The notes under the pieces were generated by a model. It was not told the DNA's origin. It did no database searches and saw only the letters and a program-made list of their open reading frames with translations. A DNA stretch of 64,000 bases, taken from positions 310,001-374,000 of the forward strand of contig PABP01000021.1 in assembly GCA_002699585.1 (NCBI GenBank), given 5' to 3'. Below, piece by piece: positions 35,242-44,609 of this stretch. Numbering within the stretch: the first letter of the stretch is position 1; the number at the start of each line of letters is the position of its first letter. The DNA comes from Anaerolineaceae bacterium (lineage in GTDB: Bacteria > Chloroflexota > Anaerolineae > Aggregatilineales > Phototrophicaceae). Made by a program: the position numbers and the translations under genes.

Positions 35242-36390
35242 ATGACCTATTTTAAATTCGCCTTGATTATGGCGCTAAGCATATTGATTGCTGGGTGCTC
35301 GCCTGAGCCGGCACGCTCAACTGCCACACTGAGCCAACAACCTACTAACACGCCAACAATGGCCGCGACCTCTATTCCCACGGCTGTTTTGGCTGCCAGC
35401 GCGACGCCCATCGTTCGCTCTTCAGCGACTGCTTTGCAGCTCGCCGTTTTTTCGCCAACCCCGCCAGCGACGCAAACGCCGCTGCCTAGCCCGACAACCC
35501 AAGGCGATGTCTCGGCGGCTGCTTCATTGACGCTAGCCCCATCGCCAACGGTACCAGCCGTGATTGATACTTACTGGCTCAGTCGTCCCATCAGTCGTAG
35601 CGATGATCCCGACCGTATTGACTACATAGACCGGACGTACCCTTATGGCGGCACGCAATTTAGCACGCGCGAAGTCCATTTAGGCGTGGAGTTCGTGAAT
35701 AAACGTTTTACGCCCATTTTAGCGGCTGCTGAGGGCATTGTCCTTTTCGCAGGTAGCGATGACGAAATCCAGGTTGGCCCGGTGCGCAATTATTATGGCA
35801 ATGTGATTGTTGTCCAGCATCAGTTCCTGGGTGTAGATGAAGCTGTCTTTACTGTCTACGGACATTTGCAAGATGTACTTGTTGAAACGGGACAGACACT
35901 CAGTCGTGGCGAACGGATTGGTCGGGTGGGGGACACAGGTATCGCAGTCGGTCCACATCTGCATTTTGAGGTGCGCGTGGAAGATGGCTTGGATTATCGA
36001 CGGACGCGCAATCCAGCTTTGTGGATCGCACCTTTCCCACAGACAGGGACATTGGCTGGGCGTTTGGTGGTTGAGCGTACGACCGCCGAAAATGAGGCTG
36101 AGACTGGTGAAAATCAAAGCTCGGAAATTGAACAGACTGAAGTAGCTGATCCAGAAGTGGGCCGGACTATCCTGGTACGCAATGAAGACTTTACCTGGGA
36201 AACCTATACATACGGCAGCGATAGGGTGAATAGCAGCGCCCTATGGAATGAAAATTTTGTCATGCCGGATTTACCAGTTGGCGAGTACGAGGTGATTGTG
36301 AGCAATGAAAATGGCCGCAACCTATTCCGAAGCACAGTTGAAATTCGCAATGGCGGCACGACCTTCATCAATGTTGATGTCACGCAATAA
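35242..36390 (+). CDS. Lipoprotein with M23 (LytM-like) peptidase domain
   Basis: A 382-residue lipoprotein (lipobox LIAGC, Cys19). A Thr/Ser/Pro-rich linker of about 80 residues leads to an M23 metallopeptidase domain: HLGVEFVNKRFTPILAAAEG, then VYGHLQDVLVETGQTL and GPHLHFEVRV. The usual zinc ligands are His and Asp in HxGxD plus the last His of HLH; here the Asp is Glu (HLGVE). A C-terminal beta domain follows. The likely role is cutting or binding peptidoglycan cross-links outside the membrane. It follows the SH3b protein closely and ends at a strong terminator. Confidence 0.88.
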   Translation: MTYFKFALIMALSILIAGCSPEPARSTATLSQQPTNTPTMAATSIPTAVLAASATPIVRSSATALQLAVFSPTPPATQTPLPSPTTQGDVSAAASLTLAPSPTVPAVIDTYWLSRPISRSDDPDRIDYIDRTYPYGGTQFSTREVHLGVEFVNKRFTPILAAAEGIVLFAGSDDEIQVGPVRNYYGNVIVVQHQFLGVDEAVFTVYGHLQDVLVETGQTLSRGERIGRVGDTGIAVGPHLHFEVRVEDGLDYRRTRNPALWIAPFPQTGTLAGRLVVERTTAENEAETGENQSSEIEQTEVADPEVGRTILVRNEDFTWETYTYGSDRVNSSALWNENFVMPDLPVGEYEVIVSNENGRNLFRSTVEIRNGGTTFINVDVTQ

Positions 36391-36414
36391 TCAACGATAA
36401 TTTTATGGCTGAAC

Positions 36415-36448
36415 AAAAGAGCGCCCAATCGTGAGGGCGCTCTTTTTT
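36415..36448. terminator. Bidirectional rho-independent terminator
   Basis: A perfect 12-bp stem AAAAGAGCGCCC/GGGCGCTCTTTT with an eight-base loop and a T-tract, lying between the convergent M23 gene and the receptor-like gene. Confidence 0.92.
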
Positions 36449-36463
36449 GTATGGCCTAAAAGG

Positions 36464-38629
36464 CTAGTTGTAGACGCGATAGGCAATAGTCAAATTGCCG
36501 CCGGATACTGCACCATCTATGCGGATGACACCGCGCTTCTGGTTGCCTGTATCTGTTCGTAGCCCGATGAACGCATTTGCCAGCATGGTCACATTGATCG
36601 GCGATGCATTCGTTGTGGTGCTAATGACATCATAGTGAATTTGGTCCAGGCTGCTAAACCCACTCAACAAGTAGATTTGTGCGCCATTCTGTGCCACCAG
36701 ATCCGAACCAGTCCACAGCAAATCATCAGTACTGCCATCAAGGTTAATTGTGCTGCCTGGTGCTAATGTGATGGAAGCCAGTCCACCGGGTGTCAGCGTG
36801 CTGTTATCAGCGACATACGAGTAGATGAAGTCGTCGTTATTGGCTTCGCCGATTGGTCCTTCATTGACCTGGTTGTTCAGGTCAGCGACGACCACCACAT
36901 TCCTCGGTCCGGTTGCGCCTGTCAGTGTGCCCGTCAGCGTGACGTTGGTTTGTTGGCCTGGGGCCAGTCCGGGTAGGTTCACAGCAGAGTAGACGCTGCC
37001 CGGTTCAAACGTGCCCGCAATCGCGAAGCCGCCGGCTGCCAATGCACCCTGATTACGTACTGTCACCGTTGCTGTGAATGGCTGGCCAATGACGAGGCGA
37101 CTCGGTGAAACACCCACAATGACGAGGTCGGCGAATGGCTCGGCTGTTGGTGTCGCCGTTGCCGGGGGTGGCGTGGGGGTCGGTGGTGGTGCCATAACCG
37201 GAATTTGATTGACGTTGCCAAACAGGTCCAGAATGCCGCGTGACAGCCATCCCTGGCCACCCCGGAACGAAATGACAACCCAGGAGAAGTCGATATTCGC
37301 GCCTATGACCTGCGCTGTATCGCCCTCTTGTAGCTGGCCGATGACATCGTAATTGAGTCCTGGCCCGGTACGGACGTTTTGGACGGCCCGTGTGATAACA
37401 AGATAAGGGCTGTCTGGCGTCGCTGTGGGGGCTGGAGTTGCCGTCACCTGCGCGACTTCGGTCGCAATCGGTTCATTCTCATCGGCTTCTGTAAGCCGTT
37501 GATTGCCAGAGAATCGCAAGATTAGCTCCGGCGCGCCAAATGCACCCAACTCTGTGATGGCGACGTTGTTGCTCAGTTCACCGACCAAAAGATCACCGGT
37601 GCTGAGTTCGCCCTGCACCCCACGCAAAGGAACTAGATTGGCTAGATTCTGCGTGAGGGTTCCAGGCTCACCTATGGCCTCTGCTAGCAAGTAAATGCCA
37701 TCATACGCTGATGCTGCCACCGGATCAGGTAGTTCACCATACGCACCGATGTAATCGAGCACAAAGCGTTCACTGGTCTGATTAGGCGAGCTATATGACC
37801 ATGTTGTGACGCTAATGACGCCCGTCAGACGCTCAAAAGGCACACTAGCACGGAATTCAGAGGCATTCGCTTGATTGTATGCAAAGCGTCCGCTCCAGCC
37901 GCTGCTGCGTAATTCGCCGTACAGAATACTGGCTGTTGCGGGTGGCCCATATAACACGACAACATCGGGGTTCCTGGTGACGATACGCTCAACCAGATCT
38001 TCAACTGTCGTATTGTCATCCAACAAGTAAGAGATGCTGGGTTGCACCCCATGCTCGGCCAGGGCCGTCGTAAATCCGACAACGCCGGTTGTGCTGGCCA
38101 CATCCAATTGCACGGTTGCGATATCGGCTTCACCCAGGTCGTCGATCAAATAATTGGCGAGTCCGCGTCCCAGCAGGACTTCCTGTGCGCGGAGGCGAAA
38201 CAGCAAGTCAGTTGTGTCTCGGGCGATGAGCGTGTCATCAATGGCGGGGGTCAATACGGGTACGTTCAAGTTCTGGAGTAGGCTCAGGTTATTGAGGGCC
38301 GTTCCACTATCTTCCGGGCCAAGCACAGCGATCACACTTGCTTGTTGGATATTGGCGATAGCAGAGGTCAAGTCATCGGTGGGTTGGGTAACAAGCTCCA
38401 ACCGGAAGGATGTGCCATCTGCGCCGACGACACCACCGTCTGCATTCAGGTTTTGTACGGCCAGACGTGCACCTTGGCTGAGCGATCCTAGCGGGTCACC
38501 CAGCACACCAATACGAAAAACTGGTTGCTGTGCTTGTATCACGGACGTAATAAGTATCCAGGCAATTAAAATGAGTGGAACCACGAACAAGCGTGCCAAC
38601 GAAGGTTTCACTCTTAAGCCAATGCGCAT
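36464..38629 (-). CDS. Receptor-like periplasmic-binding-fold protein with SH3b and CARDB domains
   Basis: A 721-residue secreted or anchored protein. The start at 38629 is chosen because GGGGAG lies eight bases upstream; the ATG at 38644 has no such site. Order: signal/TM segment (about 12-33); type I binding fold (about 36-395; FRIGVLGDPLGSLSQGARLAVQNL, ILRFSGNQRL) as in branched-chain amino-acid receptors; SH3b (about 410-475; RAVQNVRTGPGLNYDVIGQL); Pro/Thr linker; CARDB-type beta domain (about 500-605); and a C-terminal beta domain. No transporter genes are adjacent, so it may sense rather than import a ligand. Confidence 0.85.
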   Translation of the reverse strand: MRIGLRVKPSLARLFVVPLILIAWILITSVIQAQQPVFRIGVLGDPLGSLSQGARLAVQNLNADGGVVGADGTSFRLELVTQPTDDLTSAIANIQQASVIAVLGPEDSGTALNNLSLLQNLNVPVLTPAIDDTLIARDTTDLLFRLRAQEVLLGRGLANYLIDDLGEADIATVQLDVASTTGVVGFTTALAEHGVQPSISYLLDDNTTVEDLVERIVTRNPDVVVLYGPPATASILYGELRSSGWSGRFAYNQANASEFRASVPFERLTGVISVTTWSYSSPNQTSERFVLDYIGAYGELPDPVAASAYDGIYLLAEAIGEPGTLTQNLANLVPLRGVQGELSTGDLLVGELSNNVAITELGAFGAPELILRFSGNQRLTEADENEPIATEVAQVTATPAPTATPDSPYLVITRAVQNVRTGPGLNYDVIGQLQEGDTAQVIGANIDFSWVVISFRGGQGWLSRGILDLFGNVNQIPVMAPPPTPTPPPATATPTAEPFADLVIVGVSPSRLVIGQPFTATVTVRNQGALAAGGFAIAGTFEPGSVYSAVNLPGLAPGQQTNVTLTGTLTGATGPRNVVVVADLNNQVNEGPIGEANNDDFIYSYVADNSTLTPGGLASITLAPGSTINLDGSTDDLLWTGSDLVAQNGAQIYLLSGFSSLDQIHYDVISTTTNASPINVTMLANAFIGLRTDTGNQKRGVIRIDGAVSGGNLTIAYRVYN

Positions 38630-38713
38630 CGTTGAACTCCCCATGAATTTTAAATTAAGTACATATATTGTAACTCAGTTTTTAATAAAACATCGATTAT
38701 CTGAACAGACACC

Positions 38714-38733
38714 GAACAACTTATAGGTTGTTC
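38714..38733. promoter_or_regulatory. Inverted repeat GAACAAC-N6-GTTGTTC
   Basis: Seven-base perfect arms sit in the 226-base divergent space between the receptor-like gene and the MBL hydrolase, 85 bases from the first start. It is a possible operator or a small hairpin. Confidence 0.3.
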
Positions 38734-38817
38734 ACCCGCGTTACCTACCTTGATTTATCCAATTGACGTTACTATACTCGACGTTTGTCGTACGCTACAC
38801 AGTCGACTTCTTATTAA

Positions 38818-38847
38818 TAGACAACCATTCGTTAGAATTCATATAGT
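38818..38847 (+). promoter_or_regulatory. Promoter for the MBL hydrolase, probably giving a near-leaderless mRNA
   Basis: TAGACA (38818-38823), an 18-base spacer and TATAGT (38842-38847) are followed after only eight bases by the ATG at 38856. No Shine-Dalgarno is present. Transcription would begin at or next to the start codon. Confidence 0.55.
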
Positions 38848-38855
38848 CAACCCTT

Positions 38856-39704
38856 ATGCAACGTGAACGAGTGACAGACAACATCTATATATTCCGTAGC
38901 GATCTGTATGTTCAGGTCACGGCTGGCCTGGTAATGACAGACGCTGGCGCCGTATTGATCGATACGCTCATGTATCCTGAAGAAACGGCTGCTATCAAAC
39001 GCTTTGTGGAGCAGCGGCTGGGGGCACACGTTGTCTATCTGGTTAATACGCATCATCATGCGGATCATACTTTGGGCACGTGTTTCTTCCCGGATGCCCA
39101 TGTTGTCAGTCATCGGCTATGCCGCGATTTGCTGGATACACGCGGTCGGGATTCGCTTATTGCGATGCAAGAGTCATCCAGCGGTCTGGATAATATCCAT
39201 CTGATATTGCCATCGACCGTCTTTGATGATCGCTTGACCTTATCCTTAGCAGATCAGACATTTGAACTCGTCTGGTCGCCGGGGCACAGCCAAGATTCGG
39301 TTACGTGTTTGGTGGTGGAGCCGCAGGTGCTTTTTGCTGCGGATACCGTGATGTCATTACCCACCTTCGTTGATGGCGATATTGACCAGCTTATCGCATC
39401 GATCAAACGTTTGCAGGGCCAACCTTACGAAGCCATTGTTCAGGGTCACGGAGATGTGATCTTACGTGGAGAAGTCCAAACGCGGCTTGAGCAAGACCTG
39501 GCTTATTTGGATATGCTTAAACAACAAGTATCTCAAGCGATTGCACAGGGGCTTAAGACCCCACAGGCAATTGCCGAGACGGTTCCCGTGGAATCTTGCG
39601 GCAAAGAAAAGATTGTTCTGCATGGTGCGGCCATCCAACTGCACGAAAGCAATGTGTATGCCTTAGCTGCATCAATGCTCAGCAACGCCCCGGTCAATAC
39701 ATAA
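38856..39704 (+). CDS. MBL-fold metallohydrolase
   Basis: A 282-residue metallo-beta-lactamase-fold enzyme with the zinc-binding motif NTHHHADHTLG, a further His in WSPGHSQDSV, an Asp in FAADTVM and the last His in IVQGHGDVI. These ligands suit a di-metal hydrolase acting on a thioester, lactone or phosphoester; the substrate is unknown. It starts directly behind a promoter and lacks a Shine-Dalgarno. greA follows 74 bases downstream on the same strand. Confidence 0.88.
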   Translation: MQRERVTDNIYIFRSDLYVQVTAGLVMTDAGAVLIDTLMYPEETAAIKRFVEQRLGAHVVYLVNTHHHADHTLGTCFFPDAHVVSHRLCRDLLDTRGRDSLIAMQESSSGLDNIHLILPSTVFDDRLTLSLADQTFELVWSPGHSQDSVTCLVVEPQVLFAADTVMSLPTFVDGDIDQLIASIKRLQGQPYEAIVQGHGDVILRGEVQTRLEQDLAYLDMLKQQVSQAIAQGLKTPQAIAETVPVESCGKEKIVLHGAAIQLHESNVYALAASMLSNAPVNT

Positions 39705-39778
39705 TCGATAATACAACATGTGGATACGAAGCCAGTTTGAATGGCTTTATTCAACAATGATTAGTGAGGATTAGTGGT

Positions 39779-40249
39779 ATGCAAGACGAAGTGACCTATG
39801 TAACCGCAGAAGGTTTAGAAGAGCTTCAACGCGAACTCGCCAATCTTAAAGAAGTCAAGCGTCCAGAGCTTGCACAGCGTCTTAAAGAAGCGGTCGCGAT
39901 GGGCGATCTAAAAGAAAATGCCGATTATCACGACACGCGCGAGCAGATGGCACTGCTTGATGGCCGCATCAATCATGTAGAGGCGATTCTGCGCAACGCT
40001 GTCATCATTGAAAACGACGGGCCCAGTGATGTGGTACGCATAGGCTCCAAGGTGACAATGCGCGAAGATGGTGAAGAAGAAGACGAAATTTATACCATCG
40101 TTGGTGCAGCTGAGGCCAACCCGCGTGAAGGTCGTATCTCTCAGAAAAGCCCCATTGGCTCAGCGCTCATCGGCCACAAAAAAGGTGATAAAGTCCGTGT
40201 GGAGACGCCCAACGGCTATGTCGTATTCAAGATTCGCAAAATTGAGTGA
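39779..40249 (+). CDS. greA: Transcription elongation factor GreA
   Basis: A 156-residue protein of normal length. GreA enters the RNA polymerase secondary channel and stimulates cleavage of backtracked transcripts. The N-terminal coiled coil is clear (YVTAEGLEELQRELANLKEV; AMGDLKENADYHDTREQ with the two acidic tip residues). The C-terminal FKBP-like domain ends in GYVVFKIRKIE. ATG 39779 is used because GreA proteins begin just before YVTAEG; GTGAGGA lies upstream. It is followed by a strong terminator. Confidence 0.96.
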   Translation: MQDEVTYVTAEGLEELQRELANLKEVKRPELAQRLKEAVAMGDLKENADYHDTREQMALLDGRINHVEAILRNAVIIENDGPSDVVRIGSKVTMREDGEEEDEIYTIVGAAEANPREGRISQKSPIGSALIGHKKGDKVRVETPNGYVVFKIRKIE

Positions 40250-40273
40250 GTGATCACACAATTCTAACGAACA

Positions 40274-40298
40274 AAAAAGCCCCGATTAGGGGCTTTTT
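40274..40298. terminator. Bidirectional rho-independent terminator
   Basis: AAAAAGCCCC and GGGGCTTTTT form a perfect 10-bp stem with a five-base loop, between greA and the convergent membrane-protein gene. Confidence 0.92.
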
Positions 40299-40313
40299 GT
40301 TTCTCTCATTACG

Positions 40314-41984
40314 CTAGCTCATTGTTGGCCTGAAGTTGCCAGTATCGCCAAATGGATCGTCGTCATCCTCATCATAGTCCTCGTCGTCCTCATCCATCCC
40401 TGGTGGATACTGAAGCGCCGAGGGCGGTGATTGGAACGGGTTATTCTGGGTAAATCTTGGTGGCTGCTGTAAGGGATCAGCGCCGCCAAATGGTTGCGGC
40501 GGTACCGGCGCAGTATCACCATCCAGTAAAGACCCCAGCGAACGGCTTTCCTCGCTTTGTGGCGGATTGTCCCAGGCCGGAGGTTGATCGTCCCACGCTG
40601 GTTGTTGGTTCTCCCATGCGGGTGGTGAAGGTGGCGATTGCGCAGGTTGAGGATTTGGATTCGGCTCGGCTGTATAGGGTTGCGGCGGTGATGTGTAGGT
40701 CGGTTGCGCGCTTTGGGCTGGCTGCGGTGGCATGATTGGCGCAGCCGTTGTGGTCGGCGTCGGTGTGACGGACGGCAGTGTTGAGCCGCCTTTTGCCCAG
40801 GCCTGCAATTGAATTTGCGCATTTTCGAAGCGGCCATCTGGGTTGATCTCGACGCTGGCGAGCGTAGCCTTTAAGCGCAGAGAATCGGTATCAATGAGAA
40901 GTGAACCACCCGGTTGGGCCACAATGATGTCGGTCATCGGATCATCCACATCAGCTGCGATCTGTCCCCGGATACTGCTGTCGTTATTGGCTTGGGGTGT
41001 GATGAATACCTTTTTGGCATCCTGCTGGGTTGCCATATCGAACACCCAGACTTCCAACGCAACCGGATCAGGGTCAACCACTTCTGCAATGACCGCACCG
41101 CATTGTCCCAGGAAATCGCTGCCACCCGTAGGTAGCTTACGTTCGATTTCTTTGGAATCGTCATAAGGCACGTTACGCTTAAAGATCGACAGCGATTGCA
41201 TAATCGGTGCGCCTAGCTCGGCATCATCTTGCGCCGTAGACTTCAGCTCTTCTGCTAAGCGACGCTGTTCCTGCATGGTTTTCAGCGCAGCTTGCTGCTG
41301 ACGCCGTTGCTGTGCATACTCGGCATCGCGCGCCATATGGATGCGATCTTGCAAGGGTTGGACCAGATTTGGATGAATGAGCAATCGCCATAACAGGGTA
41401 AGAACGATGAAGACCAGCGCAATGACAATAATCGGTACAACCAACTGAATCGCCTGGTCGAGCAGGCTCGACGCGACTGGAGAAGGCGTGCCCGCTACCT
41501 GTGCCCCGGCGACAGCATCACGTAAGGCCACCAGCGCGTTGTAGTCGGCTGTCCCTGGCTGCTCAGTACTCAGTAGGCGTTCAATGCTCGCCATCGGCTC
41601 AGAAACCTGATTGAGCAGGATTCGCACCTGGTCCGCATCGTAAAAACTTTGCTGATCGTAGCCTACAGCGGCCATTTTAATCCACTGATCCTGCGCCGAT
41701 TGGTTCAGTCGGTTAGGGTTACCGCCAGCCCACTGAATAGGCACAATCACATACGCCCAGAACATGCCAATAATCATGCCGATAATCAGCACGAATACGG
41801 TGCCCCAACTGGGCATATTCGGCTCAAGTAAGATCTTGTAAATGCCGTTGTAAGAATCAATCAGCCATTGGCGGATGCCGCCACCTGACTCTTCATCGTC
41901 GGCTGGGGGTTTTGCAGCAGGAGCCTGAGGCATAGGCGTGGCTTGCGCCTTATCATCCTCTTTGTTTCTGCGGAATAAACTCAT
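40314..41984 (-). CDS. Membrane protein with Pro/Gln-rich and acidic C-terminus, function unknown
   Basis: A 556-residue protein. A charged N-terminal tail is followed by one membrane segment (about 60-83), an outside region of about 100 residues, a second membrane segment (about 180-203) and a Gln/Arg-rich helical stretch (likely coiled coil, 215-255). Next come a globular domain of about 150 residues (to about 400), a long Pro/Gln/Trp-rich linker and a very acidic end (EDDEDYDEDDDDPFGD). The globular part and both tails should be cytoplasmic. No family was recognised. It is well placed with its own intergenic region of 237 bases upstream. Confidence 0.75.
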   Translation of the reverse strand: MSLFRRNKEDDKAQATPMPQAPAAKPPADDEESGGGIRQWLIDSYNGIYKILLEPNMPSWGTVFVLIIGMIIGMFWAYVIVPIQWAGGNPNRLNQSAQDQWIKMAAVGYDQQSFYDADQVRILLNQVSEPMASIERLLSTEQPGTADYNALVALRDAVAGAQVAGTPSPVASSLLDQAIQLVVPIIVIALVFIVLTLLWRLLIHPNLVQPLQDRIHMARDAEYAQQRRQQQAALKTMQEQRRLAEELKSTAQDDAELGAPIMQSLSIFKRNVPYDDSKEIERKLPTGGSDFLGQCGAVIAEVVDPDPVALEVWVFDMATQQDAKKVFITPQANNDSSIRGQIAADVDDPMTDIIVAQPGGSLLIDTDSLRLKATLASVEINPDGRFENAQIQLQAWAKGGSTLPSVTPTPTTTAAPIMPPQPAQSAQPTYTSPPQPYTAEPNPNPQPAQSPPSPPAWENQQPAWDDQPPAWDNPPQSEESRSLGSLLDGDTAPVPPQPFGGADPLQQPPRFTQNNPFQSPPSALQYPPGMDEDDEDYDEDDDDPFGDTGNFRPTMS

Positions 41985-42172
41985 ATTACGCAGCCTTTCA
42001 ATGTGCGCTGGGTGTTCACCATGCTAATTTGGGAAGCTATATCACTGAGCATCAGTTGTCTAGTGCGTGTAAGCAAACTCGTCTATCCAGTATATATGCA
42101 CCGCAACAGCAGCGCAAAAGAAATCTTTGCTCAAAAAGCGAAATATGTATGATGGAATGCACATTAAGGGCA

Positions 42173-42202
42173 AACAGGCACCCTCGCAAGAGCGTGCCTG
42201 TT
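42173..42202 (-). terminator. Candidate hairpin terminator of topA
   Basis: AACAGGCAC and GTGCCTGTT form a perfect 9-bp stem, with CTC/GAG pairing further inside, 20 bases past the topA stop. The T-tract is short, so termination strength is uncertain. Confidence 0.5.
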
Positions 42203-42221
42203 CGTATGTTTGTCGATGTGG

Positions 42222-44546
42222 TTAAGACGCTTCTTCTTGTAGGGATTGCTCATTCGTCGCGTCCTGGTCGGATTCAGTCCCGGGCTTGTTCCAGGAGCGA
42301 TAATCACATTCAGGGTAGCGGGTACAGCCGTAGAAGGTCCGTCCGCGGCGCGTCTTGAGTTCAACCACTTCGCCGTTATGCTCTTCACGGCAAACAGGGC
42401 AGGCGACGCCGATAAGCTCCTGATACTGCTCCGTATGGCGGCATTCTGGATAATTGCTGCAACCAATGAACTTGCCCCAACGGCCATACTTGATGACCAG
42501 ATCGCCATCGCCGCAGGTCGGGCATTTGCGCCCAACAAGCTCTTCTTGCTTCATCTTGGGCATATTGACGCGCGCATTCTTCAGGCGCTCCTCAAATGGC
42601 TCATAGAAGTCGTGCATGAAGGGCTGCCATTGCATGTCGCCCTGGGAAATCTCGTCGAGCTGGTTCTCCAGCTTGGCTGTGAACTGGTAGTCCATTTCTT
42701 CAGCGAAGTACTCGACCAACAGTTTGCTAACCACCTTGCCCGTATCTGTCGGGACTAGGCGTTTATCCTGCTTAGTCACATAATCACGGTCCTGGATGAC
42801 AGCGACAGTGGGTGCATAGGTACTCGGACGACCAATGCCATTCTCTTCCAGCGTACGGACCAGTGACGCTTCTGTGTAGCGTGGCGGTGGCTGGGTAAAG
42901 TGCTGCAAGGGAATGATCTGCTGCAAGTTCAGATCTTCCTTCTCGATAAGTTCCGGCAGCATCCGATCCGTTGTCGTCTTTGGGGCGTCTTCATCACGGC
43001 TTTCTTCGTACACTGCCAAAAAGCCTTTGAAGCGAATGCGGTTCCCAGATGCACGGAACAGGTAGGGCATGTCATCGCTGCGAAGCCCGGCCTTGATCTC
43101 TGCACGTACCGTGTCGTAGACAGCGTGGGCCATCTGGCTGGCGACGAAACGCTCCCAGATCAATTGATACAACTTGAACAAGTCGCGTCCAGCAGTTTTC
43201 AATGCCGATTGGATTTCCAGCGGCGTGCGCGTCACGCCTGTCGGGCGGATAGCCTCATGGGCTTCCTGCGCGGACTTCGAGCGCGTTTTGTAGTTATGTG
43301 GTTTTTCCGGCACGTATTCTTTGCCGAAGTTATGGGTTACATACGCCAACGCTTCGTCCTGTGCCTGCTTAGAGATGTTGACACTGTCGGTACGCATGTA
43401 CGTAATCAGACCGACAATCTCGCCATTTGCCAGCTCAATGCCTTCATAAAGCTTTTGGGCAGCGCGCATCGTCCGACGGGCATCAAAACCCAGGCGACGT
43501 GATGCCTCCTGTTGCAGCGTGCTGGTCGTAAAGGGTGCCGAGGGCTTGCGCCGCCGAGTCCCGATCCGCACTTTGTTGACGGTGTACTGGCTTTTTTCTA
43601 GGATCTCAACATGCGGATCAACCTCAGCCTGTGTGGTAAAGTTGAGGTCTTCGCCATTGATTTTGGCTAGGCTGGCTGTGAATTGCTCTGGTGCATTGCC
43701 ATTGATAGCTTGTTTAGCTAGCTCCGCATCGACCGTCCAGTATTCTTCCGATACAAAGGCGTCAATCTCTCGTTCGCGGTCGACAACCAACCTCAGCGCG
43801 AGGCTCTGTACACGTCCCGCCGACAGACGGTTGCGTACTTTGTCCCACAGCAGCTCGGTAATGTTATAACCAACCAGTCGGTCCAGAATGCGTCGGGCCT
43901 GCTGGGCATTGACCAGATCCATGTCGATGGTGCGGGCGTGATCGAACGATTCGCGTACCGCATCACGGGTCACTTCATTGAATGTGACGCGCTTGACGTT
44001 CTCGTCAATGTCAATGGCCTCGGCAAGATGCCACGCGATGGCTTCACCTTCGCGGTCAGGGTCCGTCGCCAGGTAGATGTTCTTGGCGCTATCGACTGCC
44101 TCTTTGATCTGCTTGACCGTTGCCCGTTTGTCGTTCGGGACGCGGTACTTCGGCTCGAAGTCATTTTCAATATCGACCGAGAGCTGTGTCACCAACAAAT
44201 CCCGAACATGACCTTTTGATGCCAGGACAGTGTAGTCATTACCCAGATAGCTGCCGATACTGCGCGCTTTGGCTGGGGACTCCACAATAACGAGGTTCTC
44301 GATCTTCTTCCGCCCACGCTTTGCCTTAGCTTTCTTGGTTTTCTTGCGCTTGGGCTTCTTGATGACTTCTGGCCTGGGTAGGCCCTCATGGGCCGGTGTT
44401 TCGCCCATGACGAAGATCGTCGTGCCACACTCTGGGCACTTGCCCTTGGTCGCAGGCACACCACTTTTGGTAAACGTGGCCTCTGCTTCTGAAATTTCGC
44501 GCTTGGTTTTGCATTTCATGCAGTAGCCGCGCAATTCGTCACTCAT
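42222..44546 (-). CDS. topA: DNA topoisomerase I with N-terminal zinc-ribbon extension
   Basis: A 774-residue type IA topoisomerase that relaxes negative supercoils. The first 50 residues are an extra domain with two CxxC pairs (CMKCKTKRE, CPECG), DUF5679-like, then a Lys/Arg-rich linker. The core follows: Toprim (NLVIVESPAKARSIGSYLG; DPDREGEAIAWHL), the catalytic Tyr in GLITYMRTDSVNIS, and two C-terminal C4 zinc fingers (CPTCGDGD...CSNYPEC; CPVCREEH...CTRYPEC). E. coli TopA lacks the N-terminal zinc domain. AAGGA lies before ATG 44546. Confidence 0.96.
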   Translation of the reverse strand: MSDELRGYCMKCKTKREISEAEATFTKSGVPATKGKCPECGTTIFVMGETPAHEGLPRPEVIKKPKRKKTKKAKAKRGRKKIENLVIVESPAKARSIGSYLGNDYTVLASKGHVRDLLVTQLSVDIENDFEPKYRVPNDKRATVKQIKEAVDSAKNIYLATDPDREGEAIAWHLAEAIDIDENVKRVTFNEVTRDAVRESFDHARTIDMDLVNAQQARRILDRLVGYNITELLWDKVRNRLSAGRVQSLALRLVVDREREIDAFVSEEYWTVDAELAKQAINGNAPEQFTASLAKINGEDLNFTTQAEVDPHVEILEKSQYTVNKVRIGTRRRKPSAPFTTSTLQQEASRRLGFDARRTMRAAQKLYEGIELANGEIVGLITYMRTDSVNISKQAQDEALAYVTHNFGKEYVPEKPHNYKTRSKSAQEAHEAIRPTGVTRTPLEIQSALKTAGRDLFKLYQLIWERFVASQMAHAVYDTVRAEIKAGLRSDDMPYLFRASGNRIRFKGFLAVYEESRDEDAPKTTTDRMLPELIEKEDLNLQQIIPLQHFTQPPPRYTEASLVRTLEENGIGRPSTYAPTVAVIQDRDYVTKQDKRLVPTDTGKVVSKLLVEYFAEEMDYQFTAKLENQLDEISQGDMQWQPFMHDFYEPFEERLKNARVNMPKMKQEELVGRKCPTCGDGDLVIKYGRWGKFIGCSNYPECRHTEQYQELIGVACPVCREEHNGEVVELKTRRGRTFYGCTRYPECDYRSWNKPGTESDQDATNEQSLQEEAS

Positions 44547-44609
44547 ATACAGTCCTTCAATTGCTTATCGTCGCTTACTGGTGCATTCGTCGGTCTACCA
44601 CAAATCGAC

